NCBI RefSeq assembly: GCF_964204645.1
Contig: NC_134030.1
Coordinates: 5,640,278 to 5,704,277, forward strand
Direction: 5' to 3'
Length of the DNA stretch: 64,000 nt
Origin: Tubulanus polymorphus
Taxonomy: Eukaryota; Nemertea; Palaeonemertea; Tubulaniformes; Tubulanidae
Part shown: positions 10,801 through 22,700 of the stretch, piece after piece
How the letters are laid out: each line of letters starts with the position of its first letter
Numbering within the stretch: position 1 is the stretch's first letter
Notes under the pieces: model-generated
What the model saw: only the letters and a program-made list of their open reading frames with translations
Told to the model about the DNA's origin: nothing
The model's database searches: none
Program-made: the position numbers and the translations under genes

Positions 10801-13800
10801 TGGAAAAAAATGTCCACTTTGGAAAGGTGTTCTCTACGCAGAGGTATGAACTCATATACATAACCATTCAATTGGATTACCTAGTAATAAACCATTACAT
10901 ACTGGTTGATAGTGAATGCTTTAACATCGAAAACTTATCGATTAACAACTTTTGATTGTCCAGACATACTGGGACATGGGCACGGCTCGCTGTAACGAGG
11001 TGAAATGTTCATCTTGTACCAGAAAAATGTCTATTGTAGAGACTTAATAATCAAGAGATCCTTGAAAATTTAGCTTCCAAAGAAAATTATTCATTATGGG
11101 ATGCGTTCGTTGTGGAGAAGGGTTCATTACAGGAGGTTTTACTGACCTGTATTGTGGTGGTTTGTGAGGACTACATTTTCTAAACAGCGCGCCTCTTCCT
11201 CCATAAGAGCGACGCACATCAAATCAGACGACGGTAAACCCGGATTAGTTTGATTCAGGTGTTTCTCGACGATCGAATTCACGTGATTGATGCTCATCGT
11301 CGTTTCGTCGTCGTCGTCGTCGTTGTCGTGTGGTCTAGATTTTTTACTATTATTGTTTATGACGTCTCCGTTCATTTTTGGTAAATTCGACGTGTCGACG
11401 TCGACTAGTTCGTAAAACGTTCCCAGTTTCTCGATAAATGCGGCTACATTCGGTGTCTGAGGCATCATTTCGATAATCTGAAAATAGAATGACGGTCACA
11501 TCATCAAAAGTCAATTCGTTGAAACCATCAGAAATCATTGAACACATGAACAGATCGTGACTCGTCGATAACAATATAGACAGTATATCAATGGGAGCTT
11601 ATAATTAGGTTTTTAAACCCTTCAAGGTTTCAATTGTTTCTGGTTTCCACTTTCCCAGGATTTCAACAAATTGCTCAAAATTCATGTTTTTCACTGGTAA
11701 AAATATCACCTTGCACGGAGCTGCCATGGTACGAATACGTTTAAAAACCTCAGGTGACAGGTGTTGACATGGACGCATATACATCCAAAACCCTAAGAGA
11801 ATGGCTGTATTGGACGTGAATTTACGCTCAAAACCTTTAACGGGTTAAATTCTTCTTTTTTAAAGATGTTGACACTTTCTCCTGAAACCATGATACCCTG
11901 GGGGTTAGTAAACTGCACAGGGAGTTCAGCACAAGAGGGCCTATGTATGACCTGACTGCTAAGTAACTAAACGTATGTACCGGTAACTATATCAACCATT
12001 AACAAAGAACATGAACATTAACAAACAAAGGATTACACAAGAAAATAGCAGTTTAATTGGAAGTTATTGTGTGAATTAACTGTTTCGTTAAATGGAATGT
12101 TCTTAAAGCCATAAAGAGTGACAACTTACTGACATGTACATACCTCTTTATGAAATGCATAGATATGTAGATAGGGAGAGAAGACGAAAGTTTGATTGTC
12201 TCTCGGGGAGAAATGAGATACCCACAAGGTTTTGGTATGGTGCCAGACAAGAGATTCACGGACTATATCAAATGTAGGACTATTACGAAAATGCATTTGA
12301 TTTTAGACAGAGTGCAAAAGGTAATCGAAGATGCCTAGATCTTTGATTATCAACGAGAATGTCTTACCACCAGGGTCACCACCTGATGGCACAGGTATCT
12401 CATCGCAGGGTAGCTGTGTTATATATATGACATACATACCTTCGGATCAGCCGCCATTTTTTCCTGATTTTCTTTGAGAGTCTGAAAGCCATATGTATGT
12501 TATATATATACACACACAGCAAAACTGGAGACAGTACAGTCATTTAAAGGAAAAAAAAAACAAACTACTATGCGTAAAATATACTACCGTAGACATACAG
12601 TGGATGTTTCTACCAAAATCAGAAAATTTGATTTATTGATGGTTTCAATAAATTAATACAAGTTATTAGACATAAATCCAATTTTTCTACAGTACATGTA
12701 TATCTATGATACCCCTGTTATATAGCAATATCATTCTTAGCATATTAAAGAGCATCAAAGCTGAGTCAATGTTATCACATTACATTTGAAAACATCGGCA
12801 TGTTAAAATGCAAAAAGAAAGTATATACTGGTTGTTGATAAGTGAAAATTTGAGAACTCCCACGCGTTAAAATGCAAAAAGAAGATATATACTGGTATGT
12901 GAAGTGTTGGAAGCAATAGATTTTTGTCCATTGTTCAAGGAGGATGGGATCAACTGTGCTCTGTTTCTCCGACCAAAATTTCGTGAGAATTTGATATCGA
13001 TTTCTGACAACATGATTTTCAATGTCAGTCAGTTTATGAACGGCTACTTATAACATCGAAAATAATACACATGATAACAGAAAGGTCGATAACGCACCAT
13101 TGTGTGATAAGAGAATACCAACATGCTAGCCTAATTTGAAGACGTTAAAAAATAATGCGTTTCAATACCTTCTTCAATTCCTCGACGTAATTTGACATCG
13201 CCTCCGTTTTGGGCATAGTCCCCAATGAATTCCACGCATCCCTGTAAAAAATAACAAAGAAGAGAACGTACAAATTTATGAAAATACTTAATAACAGTTA
13301 ATGAAACAATGTTTATAATTTTGGAGTATTTCAATATCCATAATTCGATGAGAAAATTTGTGGAGGAGTCATGTTAACCTGGAATCAAATCAAATGAAAA
13401 AAGAGGTAGGCTAGTAGCTTTACTGATCTTATTTATAGAAATCATAAGCTTTCGCTACTAGTGCATAGTTAACCTATGAGTACTTCCTGTTTTCTCATTA
13501 AACATCCACAATGAGTACAAGTGGCACAGGTCTTACCCTAGCCTTTACCTCTCATCTATGCAATTAAGCGCTCAGGAATAATCTACCTGGTAGGTGATTA
13601 CTTATAGGCGAGGAGAGGCTTATGTCAACGAGGATCACTAACACTGACTCTACAATCTTGCCAGGGACCCAAGCAGTGTCTCAACCCATGAACCCATGAT
13701 CAGGGCCAGTTGCTGAAAAGTTGGTTAGAGTCAACTAATTGGTGGACAAACCATTGGTATCAATGCAATTTCAATTGTCACCATGGCATCTTTCTGTCAG

Positions 13801-14825
13801 TTAACTTCAACTTTTGAGCAGCATTTTCGAGTAATAAGGATGCATTTACCATTTTGCCTTCCCAACAACATCCCAGAATCCAGGTCGTTGAACCATACAT
13901 GGTCCTAGAGTTGCTTGCTTGTAGAAGCCATAAAAACGTAACATCAACTCATGAGACGGTTGAAAAGTACCTGGAAAAAAATAAAAATTGACAATCAGAT
14001 ATTTATACAAACAACACTTTTGATTTTTTGGTAATCAGGGAAACTGGATGTCTAAAAGAAAAAGCAAGGCAGTTCAAGCAGCCATGCTGAAAGCCACCAG
14101 GCACCAGTGAGGTTCCACGATCAGATGCAGACTGATATTTTCTTCAAAGCATTACATCAAAAAATTCCAAGGATGATGTCAAATTCATAGGTGTGTCATC
14201 AATCTTTTTTAAAAAGGGCAACCTCGATGGCAACGCTATAAGGGAGGTGCAGTGACCGAGTGGTTTAAGCCGCCGGTCACTGGTCAATCAATCCCCAGGG
14301 TTTATGGGTTCAAACCCTGGTCGCAACAGAGCTTCTTGGTTGAAGGTTCTTCTCGTCTCTCCCCCGTTAGGAAAAAGAAACATCGAACCCGCTTCTTATA
14401 TGTAATGCCCTGCGCGCGTGGCGCTAGGGCTAGAGGTGATGGTGTTAAAAAAGGCTTTAAGGGGTCCAGATCGGCAAAACCATGCCTAGAAGTAGCTTTG
14501 ATCTTGGAGCAGTGACATGTGATCTCGTGAACAGGATGCAACCATACAATGCAACACGAAAAGCATGATTAGATTTTTTCTGTTGTTGTGAGTGAGTGAG
14601 TGTGGACGGTGGACGAGCGAGACGAGTAAAATTGTCACACTTTTCATGTTAGGTTTCCACATCATTTTATGGGTTTCAGTATCTATGATGTTATTGATAA
14701 AAGCAGCTGGTGCTACATATTTCATCTATCATTCGGTGAAGTAACGAGCGCGTACCATTTTTTGGTAAACTCTGAATAACTTTGACTGCGGCGTCGAATT
14801 TCTCATTCGTCGAAGCGGCGGCCAT
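7823..14825 (-). CDS. ACBD5: ACBD5, tail-anchored peroxisomal acyl-CoA-binding protein
   Basis: Eleven minus-strand exons close in phase to 527 residues: 14825-14756, 13970-13850, 13241-13169, 12481-12440, 11477-11147, 10504-10248, 10002-9897, 9385-9179, 8400-8150, 8046-7934, 7835-7823. Residues 1-100 form an acyl-CoA-binding domain ([50 protein letters not shown]). The middle is acidic and disordered, with a DDDDDE run. EFCDTSE at 289-295, in an acidic context, fits an FFAT motif for VAP binding. A coiled coil occupies about 430-486 ([14 protein letters not shown]). A WWPF-preceded transmembrane segment with a basic tail (KRRRPLR) ends the protein. In known ACBD5 this tail anchors it in peroxisomes, where it binds very-long-chain acyl-CoA and tethers to the ER. 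Length matches human ACBD5 (about 530). Exon 7 (10002-9897) is the least certain, but it is the only one that keeps the frame. Confidence 0.92.
8747..8782. repeat. Short palindrome in ACBD5 intron 8
   Basis: ACCTTGGAGTAATCATT, a 2-bp spacer TG, then its exact reverse complement. It lies within intron 8 and is likely a fold-back relic. Confidence 0.85.
8945..9104. repeat. Fold-back element with paired CTGATGA-hairpin motifs
   Basis: Inverted repeat of about 65-bp arms (CACTAGATTTTGAAGTACAA with its partner near 9080-9104). Each arm carries CCTGATGAAGCTA, on the minus strand at 8994-9000 and on the plus strand at 9044-9050. In both copies this is followed by a short hairpin (GCTAT...ATAGC and GCTAC...GTAGC) and an AAGCTT segment. 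It lies in ACBD5 intron 8. Confidence 0.8.
10589..10747. mobile_element. MITE with GGGATCATTCATTTATTA termini (copy 1)
   Basis: Terminal inverted repeats of about 25 bp (GGGATCATTCATTTATTA and TAATAAATGAATGATCCC) flank a 159-bp core with G-rich runs. AAA on both sides may be a 3-bp target duplication. It is clearly homologous to 28216-28381. It lies in ACBD5 intron 5. Confidence 0.85.
13440..13500. repeat. Degenerate fragment of the fold-back family
   Basis: Contains AAGCTTTCGCTACTAGTGCA and AGTTAACCTAT, which match segments of the elements at 40523-40683 and 43363-43520. The CTGATGA part is absent. It lies in ACBD5 intron 2. Confidence 0.45.
13684..13830. mobile_element. Putative MITE (GGGCCAGTTGCTGAAAAGTTG type)
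   Basis: Imperfect inverted ends: GGGCCAGTTGCTGAAAAGTTG, then TTAGAGTCAACT, and at the other end CAGTTAACTTCAACTTTTGA followed by GCAGC. It lies in ACBD5 intron 2. Confidence 0.4.
14242..14327 (+). repeat. tRNA-like Pol III head, possible SINE start
   Basis: An A-box-like TGACCGAGTGG (14253-14263) and a B-box GGTTCAAACC (14307-14316) are spaced as in a class II tRNA (Ser/Leu type), but no full acceptor stem forms. About 190 bp of non-coding sequence follows before gene sequence resumes, as in a tRNA-derived SINE. There is no second copy in the window to confirm it. It lies in ACBD5 intron 1. Confidence 0.45.
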
Positions 14826-15299
14826 ATTGTTTACTTCCTGGTTCGACAACTTTTGCCGGTAGATGGTGTGCTACTACTAATTATTACTACGCGTTAAACG
14901 AATTAAACGAGTTTAATGATTTCTGAAATAAATTGTGAATTAAGATCTTATTAATAATATAAAAGATGGCACATGTGTCACAGATGCAATCAACTCTGTT
15001 TCTATAAATAAGAACTTTATTTGCGTGTGAACTTTCTGTTGTATGTGAACAGGTTCCAGGACGTTTTAGATGCGTTTTCCCAAATTACGTCATTAATGGA
15101 GTGAACAACCAATCATAATACGGGCACCTGTCAAACTAGCCAATCATCGCGTTGATTGCGCCACTTCCGCCCGACATCGCTCAATTTCTTGCTACTTTCG
15201 TTGTTGACGCGTCGACTTTTGCTCGTAAAAACATCGAAATTCTACATTCAAACCACGATTAAAATCTTAAAACCGATTCTCAATTGAAGTGGCGAAATC
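14826..15299. promoter_or_regulatory. Bidirectional promoter ACBD5/CREBZF
   Basis: 474 bp separate the two divergent start codons. The segment holds two CCAATCA boxes (15109 and 15140), a TTACGTCA ATF/CRE-like site (15085-15092) and an ETS-like CACTTCCG near 15160. Transcript starts cannot be placed from sequence alone. Confidence 0.6.
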
Positions 15300-16382
15300 A
15301 TGGATGCTGTTTACGATACTGGATCGCTTCTAGACGAACTAGAACGAGAGTGCGCCGACGCTGAACTTCTGGTTCTTGGTGGTGGAAGTTGGCCGCCGAC
15401 AATGACATCTTCCCCGACGCATTCGCTTGAAAGCGACGACAGCGGTACAGGTAGTTATGTCGAAGATATCGACGATATTTTAATTAACGATGTCTGCTTA
15501 ACTGCTGATTTATTTGATGTACCCGAGGCTTTTAATGATGAATTGCTAAATAACAATAACGTTAAGAAGATAATAGAACCTGAAAATCAGTGCTTGCCAT
15601 CATCGTATGCGGAAAATAATTCCAATTTGAATTGTTCCTCTGTAGGCAACTATTCACAGGCGTTGTTATCAGTAGATCCTGTAATTTCGTCGATTTCGGA
15701 AGATAACGTGGATGAAAATGCCGTTTTAAAAGGTAATGATAATAATAACGATGAAGTTATGCTTGTTCCACGTACTCGCGTTTCGAGTAGAATAGCCGCG
15801 AGACCGGTCGTCGCGATGACCAGCGCCGATAAAGATCACGGCTACGTGTTGAAACTCGCCGACAACACGACGGAAAATCAACACCAGAACAAACTGCCGA
15901 AAGCCCCGAAATCGGTTTATTCGAAAATCGTCGAAGACCCGGGCGTCGATAAGACGACGAAGACCGTCATTCAAGCGCGTTTAAATCGCCAGAAGAAGAA
16001 GGAATACATCCAGGGTTTGGAGTCGCAGGTTACGAAATTCAAATCGGAAAACGTCGAACTGCGACAACGCGAAAAACAATGGGAGAAACATCGTAAATCT
16101 CTCGAGGAGGAGATCGTTTACTTGAAGTCGGTTCTAGCGAACGACAGTCGATTGTCGTCGCTTCTGAAGAATATAAACGGTTTGAAGAACGTTCACTTGT
16201 CGTCAGCGTTCTCACAGAAGCGTAAAATCGACGCCGACCACGATTATTTGAAACGCGATCGCGTCGGTTCCGCGACCGGCGGCGTTTGTTTACACGTCGA
16301 TAGCGACGAGGTGTCGTTGGAGTTTTGTTCGCGGTGTTCGAATCAATCGAAACGAAGTCGTTCGACCGTCGATGATCGCTGA
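15300..16382 (+). CDS. CREBZF: CREBZF (Zhangfei) bZIP transcription factor
   Basis: A single 360-residue open frame with no introns. The first third is acidic with SPT/DDS clusters, as in an activation or regulatory region. Residues 218-282 form a bZIP: basic stretch IQARLNRQKKKEY, then heptads through LESQV, VELRQ, LEEEIVYLKSVLAN. The basic region lacks the usual N-x-x-A-A-x-x-C-R pattern, as in known CREBZF, which binds DNA poorly on its own. DHDY at 313-316 is an HCF-1-binding motif of the (D/E)HxY type. GGVCLHVD followed by EFCS (327-343) matches the conserved C-terminal block of vertebrate CREBZF. The known family represses CREB3-class and HCF-1-linked transcription in the nucleus. It is divergent from ACBD5, and AATAAA lies at 16576-16581. 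Confidence 0.93.
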   Translation: MDAVYDTGSLLDELERECADAELLVLGGGSWPPTMTSSPTHSLESDDSGTGSYVEDIDDILINDVCLTADLFDVPEAFNDELLNNNNVKKIIEPENQCLPSSYAENNSNLNCSSVGNYSQALLSVDPVISSISEDNVDENAVLKGNDNNNDEVMLVPRTRVSSRIAARPVVAMTSADKDHGYVLKLADNTTENQHQNKLPKAPKSVYSKIVEDPGVDKTTKTVIQARLNRQKKKEYIQGLESQVTKFKSENVELRQREKQWEKHRKSLEEEIVYLKSVLANDSRLSSLLKNINGLKNVHLSSAFSQKRKIDADHDYLKRDRVGSATGGVCLHVDSDEVSLEFCSRCSNQSKRSRSTVDDR

Positions 16383-16575
16383 TCGGATTCAGAGATTTGA
16401 AAAGGAAAGTTTCTTGTGTGTTGAAAATACATGTGGTACATGTACAACTAATCACAGCGCGCTGGGACACCTTCACCGGTTCCTATAGCGCTTAGTGAAC
16501 AGGGGAAATTAGTGTGAACTTCGCTGGTTAAAAACAGTAAATCGGCAAAAAAATATAGAAGAAAAAAAGATAAAC

Positions 16576-16581
16576 AATAAA
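16576..16581 (+). terminator. Polyadenylation signal, CREBZF
   Basis: First AATAAA after the CREBZF stop codon, 194 bp downstream. Confidence 0.55.
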
Positions 16582-19500
16582 AACGGAGAAAAGCTTCATT
16601 AACTTTAAACATTCAAAAAAGACAAACTTGAGAAAAAGAATAGAAAAAAAACATTGAATTGTTGTAAATCGGTGTATTTTGTGATGATGTATTGTTTACT
16701 TTTGCTTCTAACTATATCTTTACCTTGCAGTAGTATGAGACTTCGACACACACACACCTGGCACACGGCATTCTACATCGAATGTTGCACAACGTAAATG
16801 TGTGCGCGTTCAGAATTTTTAAATGGTAAGATTTCGATGCCATTTTCATTTCAGGATATATACCGAATCAAGTGATTGTACATATGTGATGAAATCTCTT
16901 ATATACAGTAGACTCTTGATGATTTTAGCTTCTCAAAGTTCCTATAGTTTATCAGATAAAAATGTATTAGGACTGTTAGAACTGCAAAATCAAGAGTAAT
17001 ACGGTTAAACCTGCTTAATCGGGATTTTCGTCTACTCTGGACAATATATGCAGTTCATTTGTAGGTCCCTATTGATCCAAGTGGATTCTACTGTAGGATA
17101 GATATTACATATATAATTGATATTCTTTAATTAACTAATTTAGCTCATGACTGAGAGTTAAAATTTCTCTGAACATTGTTCTAGTTTTTAAAGAGTCTTA
17201 CTGTTACAATAACGCTACCCATTATGGCTTAGTTTATCTGATTATGGAGAGGTTTCGCTCTTGTACTATATTCACTGGATTCGGTATTAAATCGTTGAAT
17301 GAAATTAGAGGAAAAAATCAGCGTAACATTCATCGCGGTTCCGAGTAGTAAATCCATCGTGGATAAGTTTGAAGCGAACTGAACTACGATGAAGTTGCGT
17401 TGATCGTCGTGTAACACGAATATTAATACCAGATTTCATGTTTGTTTTTGTGGCGGTGATTAGAAAGAGAGAGAGAGAGATGGTGGTGTCTGCGTTTGTT
17501 ACCCAGATCGATAGTTGCCGATTCCTGATAATCATCCGATGCGATTTTAAATTTTTCAAACGGTAATACCTATACAAAGTTGTTTTGTATGTTTTAATTT
17601 TTAGCGTTCTTTGGTGAAAATTTGCAGCTTCCCTTTTTCAGTAGAGTTTATGTCAATTTCCCTAAACTGGGCTGGAGTAACTCCAAAACTGCCCAAGTTT
17701 GTGAGTTGATTGAAGATTTAGAATGTCTTTGATCCTTAACCTCGGGTATCACTGGTTCAAGAAAGGGTTTGTGGGTATCAAATTCTCAATTAATCTCTAT
17801 ATTTTGATTGGGAAGACTGCAAAGTAATCGAAACTCCATTACATAATTCTGCCTTCTTCGAAAGCGAAAAGTGCTTGTCAATGAATTTTGAAAACGGATT
17901 TGAAGATCAAGTAATCATTGATAATGAAGTAAATTAAGTGGAACTGCCAGTTTATGGGATAAATTGATTAAATAACTGTTGTTAAGTTGCATGTTGATGA
18001 TAGCCTATGAAGCATTGCAACGCATTAATACAGATTTCATATAAATATGTGCTGAAACTTATGACTTAATAATCTATTTTGTAAATATGTATTATATTAC
18101 TATAATGTGTACAGAAAAAAAAATAAATATGTGAAAGTATTTTACGATCATGAAAACGTTTTATGTTGAGCCGATTAATCTTGCTAGATTTTATTTTGCA
18201 GTTATTAGTGTATCCATATTGGTTCACTTCAGATAAACACGGAAAGAGGAGAGAAAGGAGGCAAGAGAATGAGGAAGAGATCATACAGCTTACTGTAAGG
18301 TCGTGTGTTTGGTTGAGAGGATGGTGTGTGTATGAGCTGGTAACTGTGTACAATCCATGTTTCTTTATTATAAATGCATTACTCGATCTGCTGATAGCTA
18401 TGATGAAAAAAATTCACTTTTTAGCGCGCTGAATTCGTGGACAGTTAACTAATTATGAAATACATGTATAGCAGCTTCCCCTACTCTGATCAGGTTGGTC
18501 TGTTGATGTAGCATTCAATTAGCATTCAACCGATTATACTGGTTTTGCTAGTTCATCAGTAGTGGAAAGCAGTCTAAATGGGTAATGTATGTATGAAGAA
18601 GAACATGGACTGTGTATCATACCTGAATTAAATTTGTGGAATAACAGAGATGAGGAGTTACTTAACATTTTGTAAGTTCTTCAGACCTAAGCAACTTGAT
18701 CGACTTGAGGAAACTTGTACATTACATTTTACAGGGAAATAAAGTTAAATTTATTCGAGAAAATTAACTACGATAATCTTGAAGTGTTTTATTGGCTTTT
18801 TTGTTCCACCATTACCTCATAGGGAATATTTGGCCACTATCACCTGGAGATCCCTGCTGGATGAAGACTCGATCACTGTGAGTTGAATCTATGAATAACC
18901 TGAACCCCTGAGATTATCGAAAAGTGCGTATTTAAAGGATTAAAATCCCTTCACGAGGTCTTGTTTCCTGAATACATTCGTCAGTGTTTGAGGACTTCCT
19001 CATTCTCAATAATTGGAGATTTCTAGGCTCTCAAACTTGCTAATAGATGCAAAAGTCGATGGTAAGCTTTCTGGATCACTCATTTTCGATAACTGGGACG
19101 TATTGGAGATTTCTAGGGCCAAATTCGGTTTTCGTATCTAGTCAACTAGTGGTCGGAACTAATAACCGAATGCGCTTGATTTTCGAACTATTTCCGGAAT
19201 ATAGTTCCGACTATTGGACATTCGGTTTCGTTAAGTTCGACTAACTCAGAAAACCGAAGGTGGCCTAGAGATTCAAAAGATAATGGCAAGCTTCTGGATC
19301 CATGGGACCCTTTAAGTAGGTTCTCGTATCAAGTACAGCAGTGACTGTCAGATTCTTGTTCAGATTAAAACTGAAAGTGATGAGTCATCCTTTCAATGAA
19401 TTGCCAATTGGAATAAAGTAGTGACAAATTAATCAGGACGGAAAGGATTTTATTTGATTTAACATAAATAGATAAACTATATGCATTTTTTAAAATATAC

Positions 19501-19681
19501 AAACATTACGTCGTTCTACTGTAATTTTTAACAAGTCTTTTTTCACTAATTCATATGGACGGATAATATTTGTAGGTAAATCATCTTGCTGGACGGCTTA
19601 GTATTATTCAACGACGGTATAGTTCAATCACAAGTGCTATCAGTGTCCATAGAAAAAATATTAAATAATTAGACGCAGCCT
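16582..19681. other. Intergenic between convergent CREBZF and SPAG16
   Basis: AT-rich, with no supported exon. It contains a GA run (about 17466-17480), a mariner-like short repeat with CAGTAGACTC/CTACTGTAG ends (about 16906-17095), and an inverted-repeat element at 19109-19265. Confidence 0.5.
19109..19265. mobile_element. MITE with GGCCAAATTCGGTTTTC termini
   Basis: Imperfect terminal inverted repeats (GGCCAAATTCGGTTTTC and GAAAACCGAAGGTGGCC) surround an interior that is itself inverted (GTTCGA, CGAACT). Downstream of SPAG16. Confidence 0.6.
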
Positions 19682-19687
19682 TTTATT
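19682..19687 (-). terminator. Polyadenylation signal, SPAG16
   Basis: AATAAA on the minus strand, about 47 bp after the SPAG16 stop codon. Confidence 0.55.
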
Positions 19688-19733
19688 TGTGCAACTCTCA
19701 AGTATTTCAGTCTGGTCTCTGTGGCGGGTGACT

Positions 19734-22700
19734 TTACGACCACACCCTAACTGTATAATCACTACCTCCTGATACCATAAATTCTCCAGATTTATCAAAC
19801 ACGGATGCCTGTACTGCATCTTCATGACCAACTAGACAGGTCACCTGTAAAAGAGGACATTTTTTCAGCAAATCTTAAGCATACACGACTAAGTTCAAAT
19901 ATCCAATCAAGAAACCCTTGCTTTCAATTCTCCACGCATCTTTCATAACACTTGGTGATATGCAATAATTTCGAGGTCAATCATTTCTTCACCCTATCTT
20001 CCCCTATTCGTTTACTAAACCGGGCTCAGAATGGTACATACCTGTCCTGTAGCTAGTTCATACATTTTGATCGTGCCGTCGTTGCTGCAGATTGCCAGTA
20101 CTGCGGCAGACGGATCGAACGTCACCTGATTGGCCGGATGCGGCCCGACATCGATACTAGACATCGGCGAAACTGTTCGAATATCCCACAGTTTTACGAC
20201 TCCATACGAATCACATGATGCTATTGTATCTCCCTGTAAAAATTCAATAAGATAACTTGCCATCACATTTGTTGACTAGGGGTCGGGGCACATTCAGTTT
20301 AAATTCCATAAGACTAGCAATTTAGTGGGCAGTGGAATGGCTACACCCTACAACACTGTTTTCACTTCTATGTGACGAGGGGCTATGCCTCCTTTGAATC
20401 TCCCTTGTTTTAAAAGGCTTGATGTAAACTCACCTTTAGGTTGAAAGTTGCACTGTTGACTGAGTGCATGTGTCCATAGAAAGTCTGAGCACACAGGCCC
20501 TGAAAGTACATAGGTTTACAGAAGATTAGTGAATAAAGTAGTCAAATGAAACTAAATGGAGGATTTATGGAGGATTAAGGTCTTCGTGCTAACCGTTCTA
20601 GCATCCCACAATGACAATGTTTTATCAGCAGAACTTGTACAAAGTATGTTAGAAAAGGGTAAGAACTGTATACTGTTAACCGAATCGGCATGACCTCGCA
20701 ATGTGTAACGACATCTCAAACTGGAACGAAAAAAAAACATATTTCAAGATTAATGAAAAAGTCCCAAAGTTATAGTTTTGCGATGAATATGAATCAAGAC
20801 CTGAAGTTGTATAAATTGACACTCCCAGATGGAGAACAAACCTGTTCAAATCCCAGATCTTAGAAGAGTTATCCATAGACGCCGTAGCAAGGAAGTCTCC
20901 ACAAGTGTGCCAGCTCGATGACCACACTGAAATATCAAATAACAATTCAGTACCCATAATATTTGAGACCGGATATGTTCAAACAAAGCCTTCGTTACGC
21001 GATGAATGTAAACTAACCTGCGTGTGTATGATCTGTGAATGTATGGATACATTTCGCTTTACCGAAGTCCCAGATTTTCACGGTCGTATCTCCGCTCGTA
21101 GTTGCAAGGCGGGTACCCCTAAAAATCCGAGGATGAGAGACTGATTTTCACTACAAGTCTGATGAATACTTAGAATAGAAGTCTTTAATCGGCATAACTA
21201 ATCACAGTGAACCCTTGAGAATAGGTTCCGAATACTTATACAGCCGAATACTTATATCCGAATACGTATTTGCCTGTACTTACGAAGGATGAAAATCACA
21301 AGATGAAACCCAGTCTGAATGTCCCTCGCCTGTCATTATTATATCGCCGCTAGGTACTGCCCACATTTTCCATGAATTATCGTCGCTGGTCGTACAAAGG
21401 ATCTGTTTCTTCGGATGAAGGGCAACTCTAAAACAAACAATGACAATCAGTGGTGTCCACAGAACAAAATACATGACAAGAGATTGATGTGAAAAATGGA
21501 TGTCTGCTTGAAAAAATGTGAAAAATCTGTGAAAAATTATGAAAGTTAGTGAAAATTCAAGAAATCTTGATCCCTTTTTTAAGCCAAATACCGTGGAGCT
21601 CAGAAGCTTTGTTGGAATTTTAGAATTTTGATATTGATCTGTCCAGATTGTGATCAGTGACGATTGTTCAAATGAAAGTTAGGTGTGAAAAAATGTAAAT
21701 CAGTAACTCAGTAAGCGAACACCTACCCACTGACTGCGAGCGAATGGGCCTGGAATGTATTCGACAATCTGAAACCACCCGTTCTCGTGAGATGACCGGG
21801 TGGCGCTTTAATCTGCGATAGAAGCGGATTCACACGAGTATCGATAGGAAATTCTGCGTCCTGGAAAAGAGAAAAAACATAAGAATTCATGCATGGGTAC
21901 AATCTGACAAGTTTTCTTAAGGTCGAGCGTTGATGCGCGTTAACAGTTTTAAACGTACATTCGGATGTCGTTTTCCTTCCTCGAAGAAGTATTTTGAAGT
22001 GTTACTATACGAGCGAGCAGCAGCCAGCGCTCGTTGACTCGGTCCACGGCCATCTTTATCCACAAACATCTCCTGTCCTTTCTGACATGAATGGAACGAC
22101 ATGGACGTCATTCCTACAAATAAATCAAAACAGTTCAAACTCTAATAGATCAATTTTAATCTGAACCTCAGGATCTCGTCACATATAGCTGAGGGTACAA
22201 AATCAAAGCCATATCCCAGTATCAAAACATGCAAGACAAATGGGGAAGACAAATTTAGGTCCAGTCAAATCCACTCAATTTGGATCAGTTTTTACCAAAT
22301 ATTTTTTACAGTCCACCTTTACATAAATGTATAAAAAATATGATGTTCAATCTGGATTTCCCATAAGCCGGACGATTTCTCAACTGATCCCAATTAAGCG
22401 GTTGTATAGAGTTTCTTGGTGTTGAAATACCTGTATGTTCTTTAGCTGGTGAACTACCACCAGTACTGATACTCTTAATAGTACTCTGTAAACCGACCAC
22501 TTGTCCAACGGCTCGATCTCGCTCCAATTTCGTCAACATTTTCTCTTTCATCGCGACCTCGTATTTATTTTTGAGTTGTTGTAATGCTGGTTCATACGAT
22601 GAATAATGTTTCTTGATTCTAGAATATCAAACATAACGTAATTATGCTGTAGAATATTACCTGCCGATAAGGTATTCATTGCTGGAAGTAATGACACGAT

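Noticed and set aside
16039-16476. 145-codon minus-strand frame opposite CREBZF
   Set aside because: Shadow of the bZIP coding region; no homology and no promoter.
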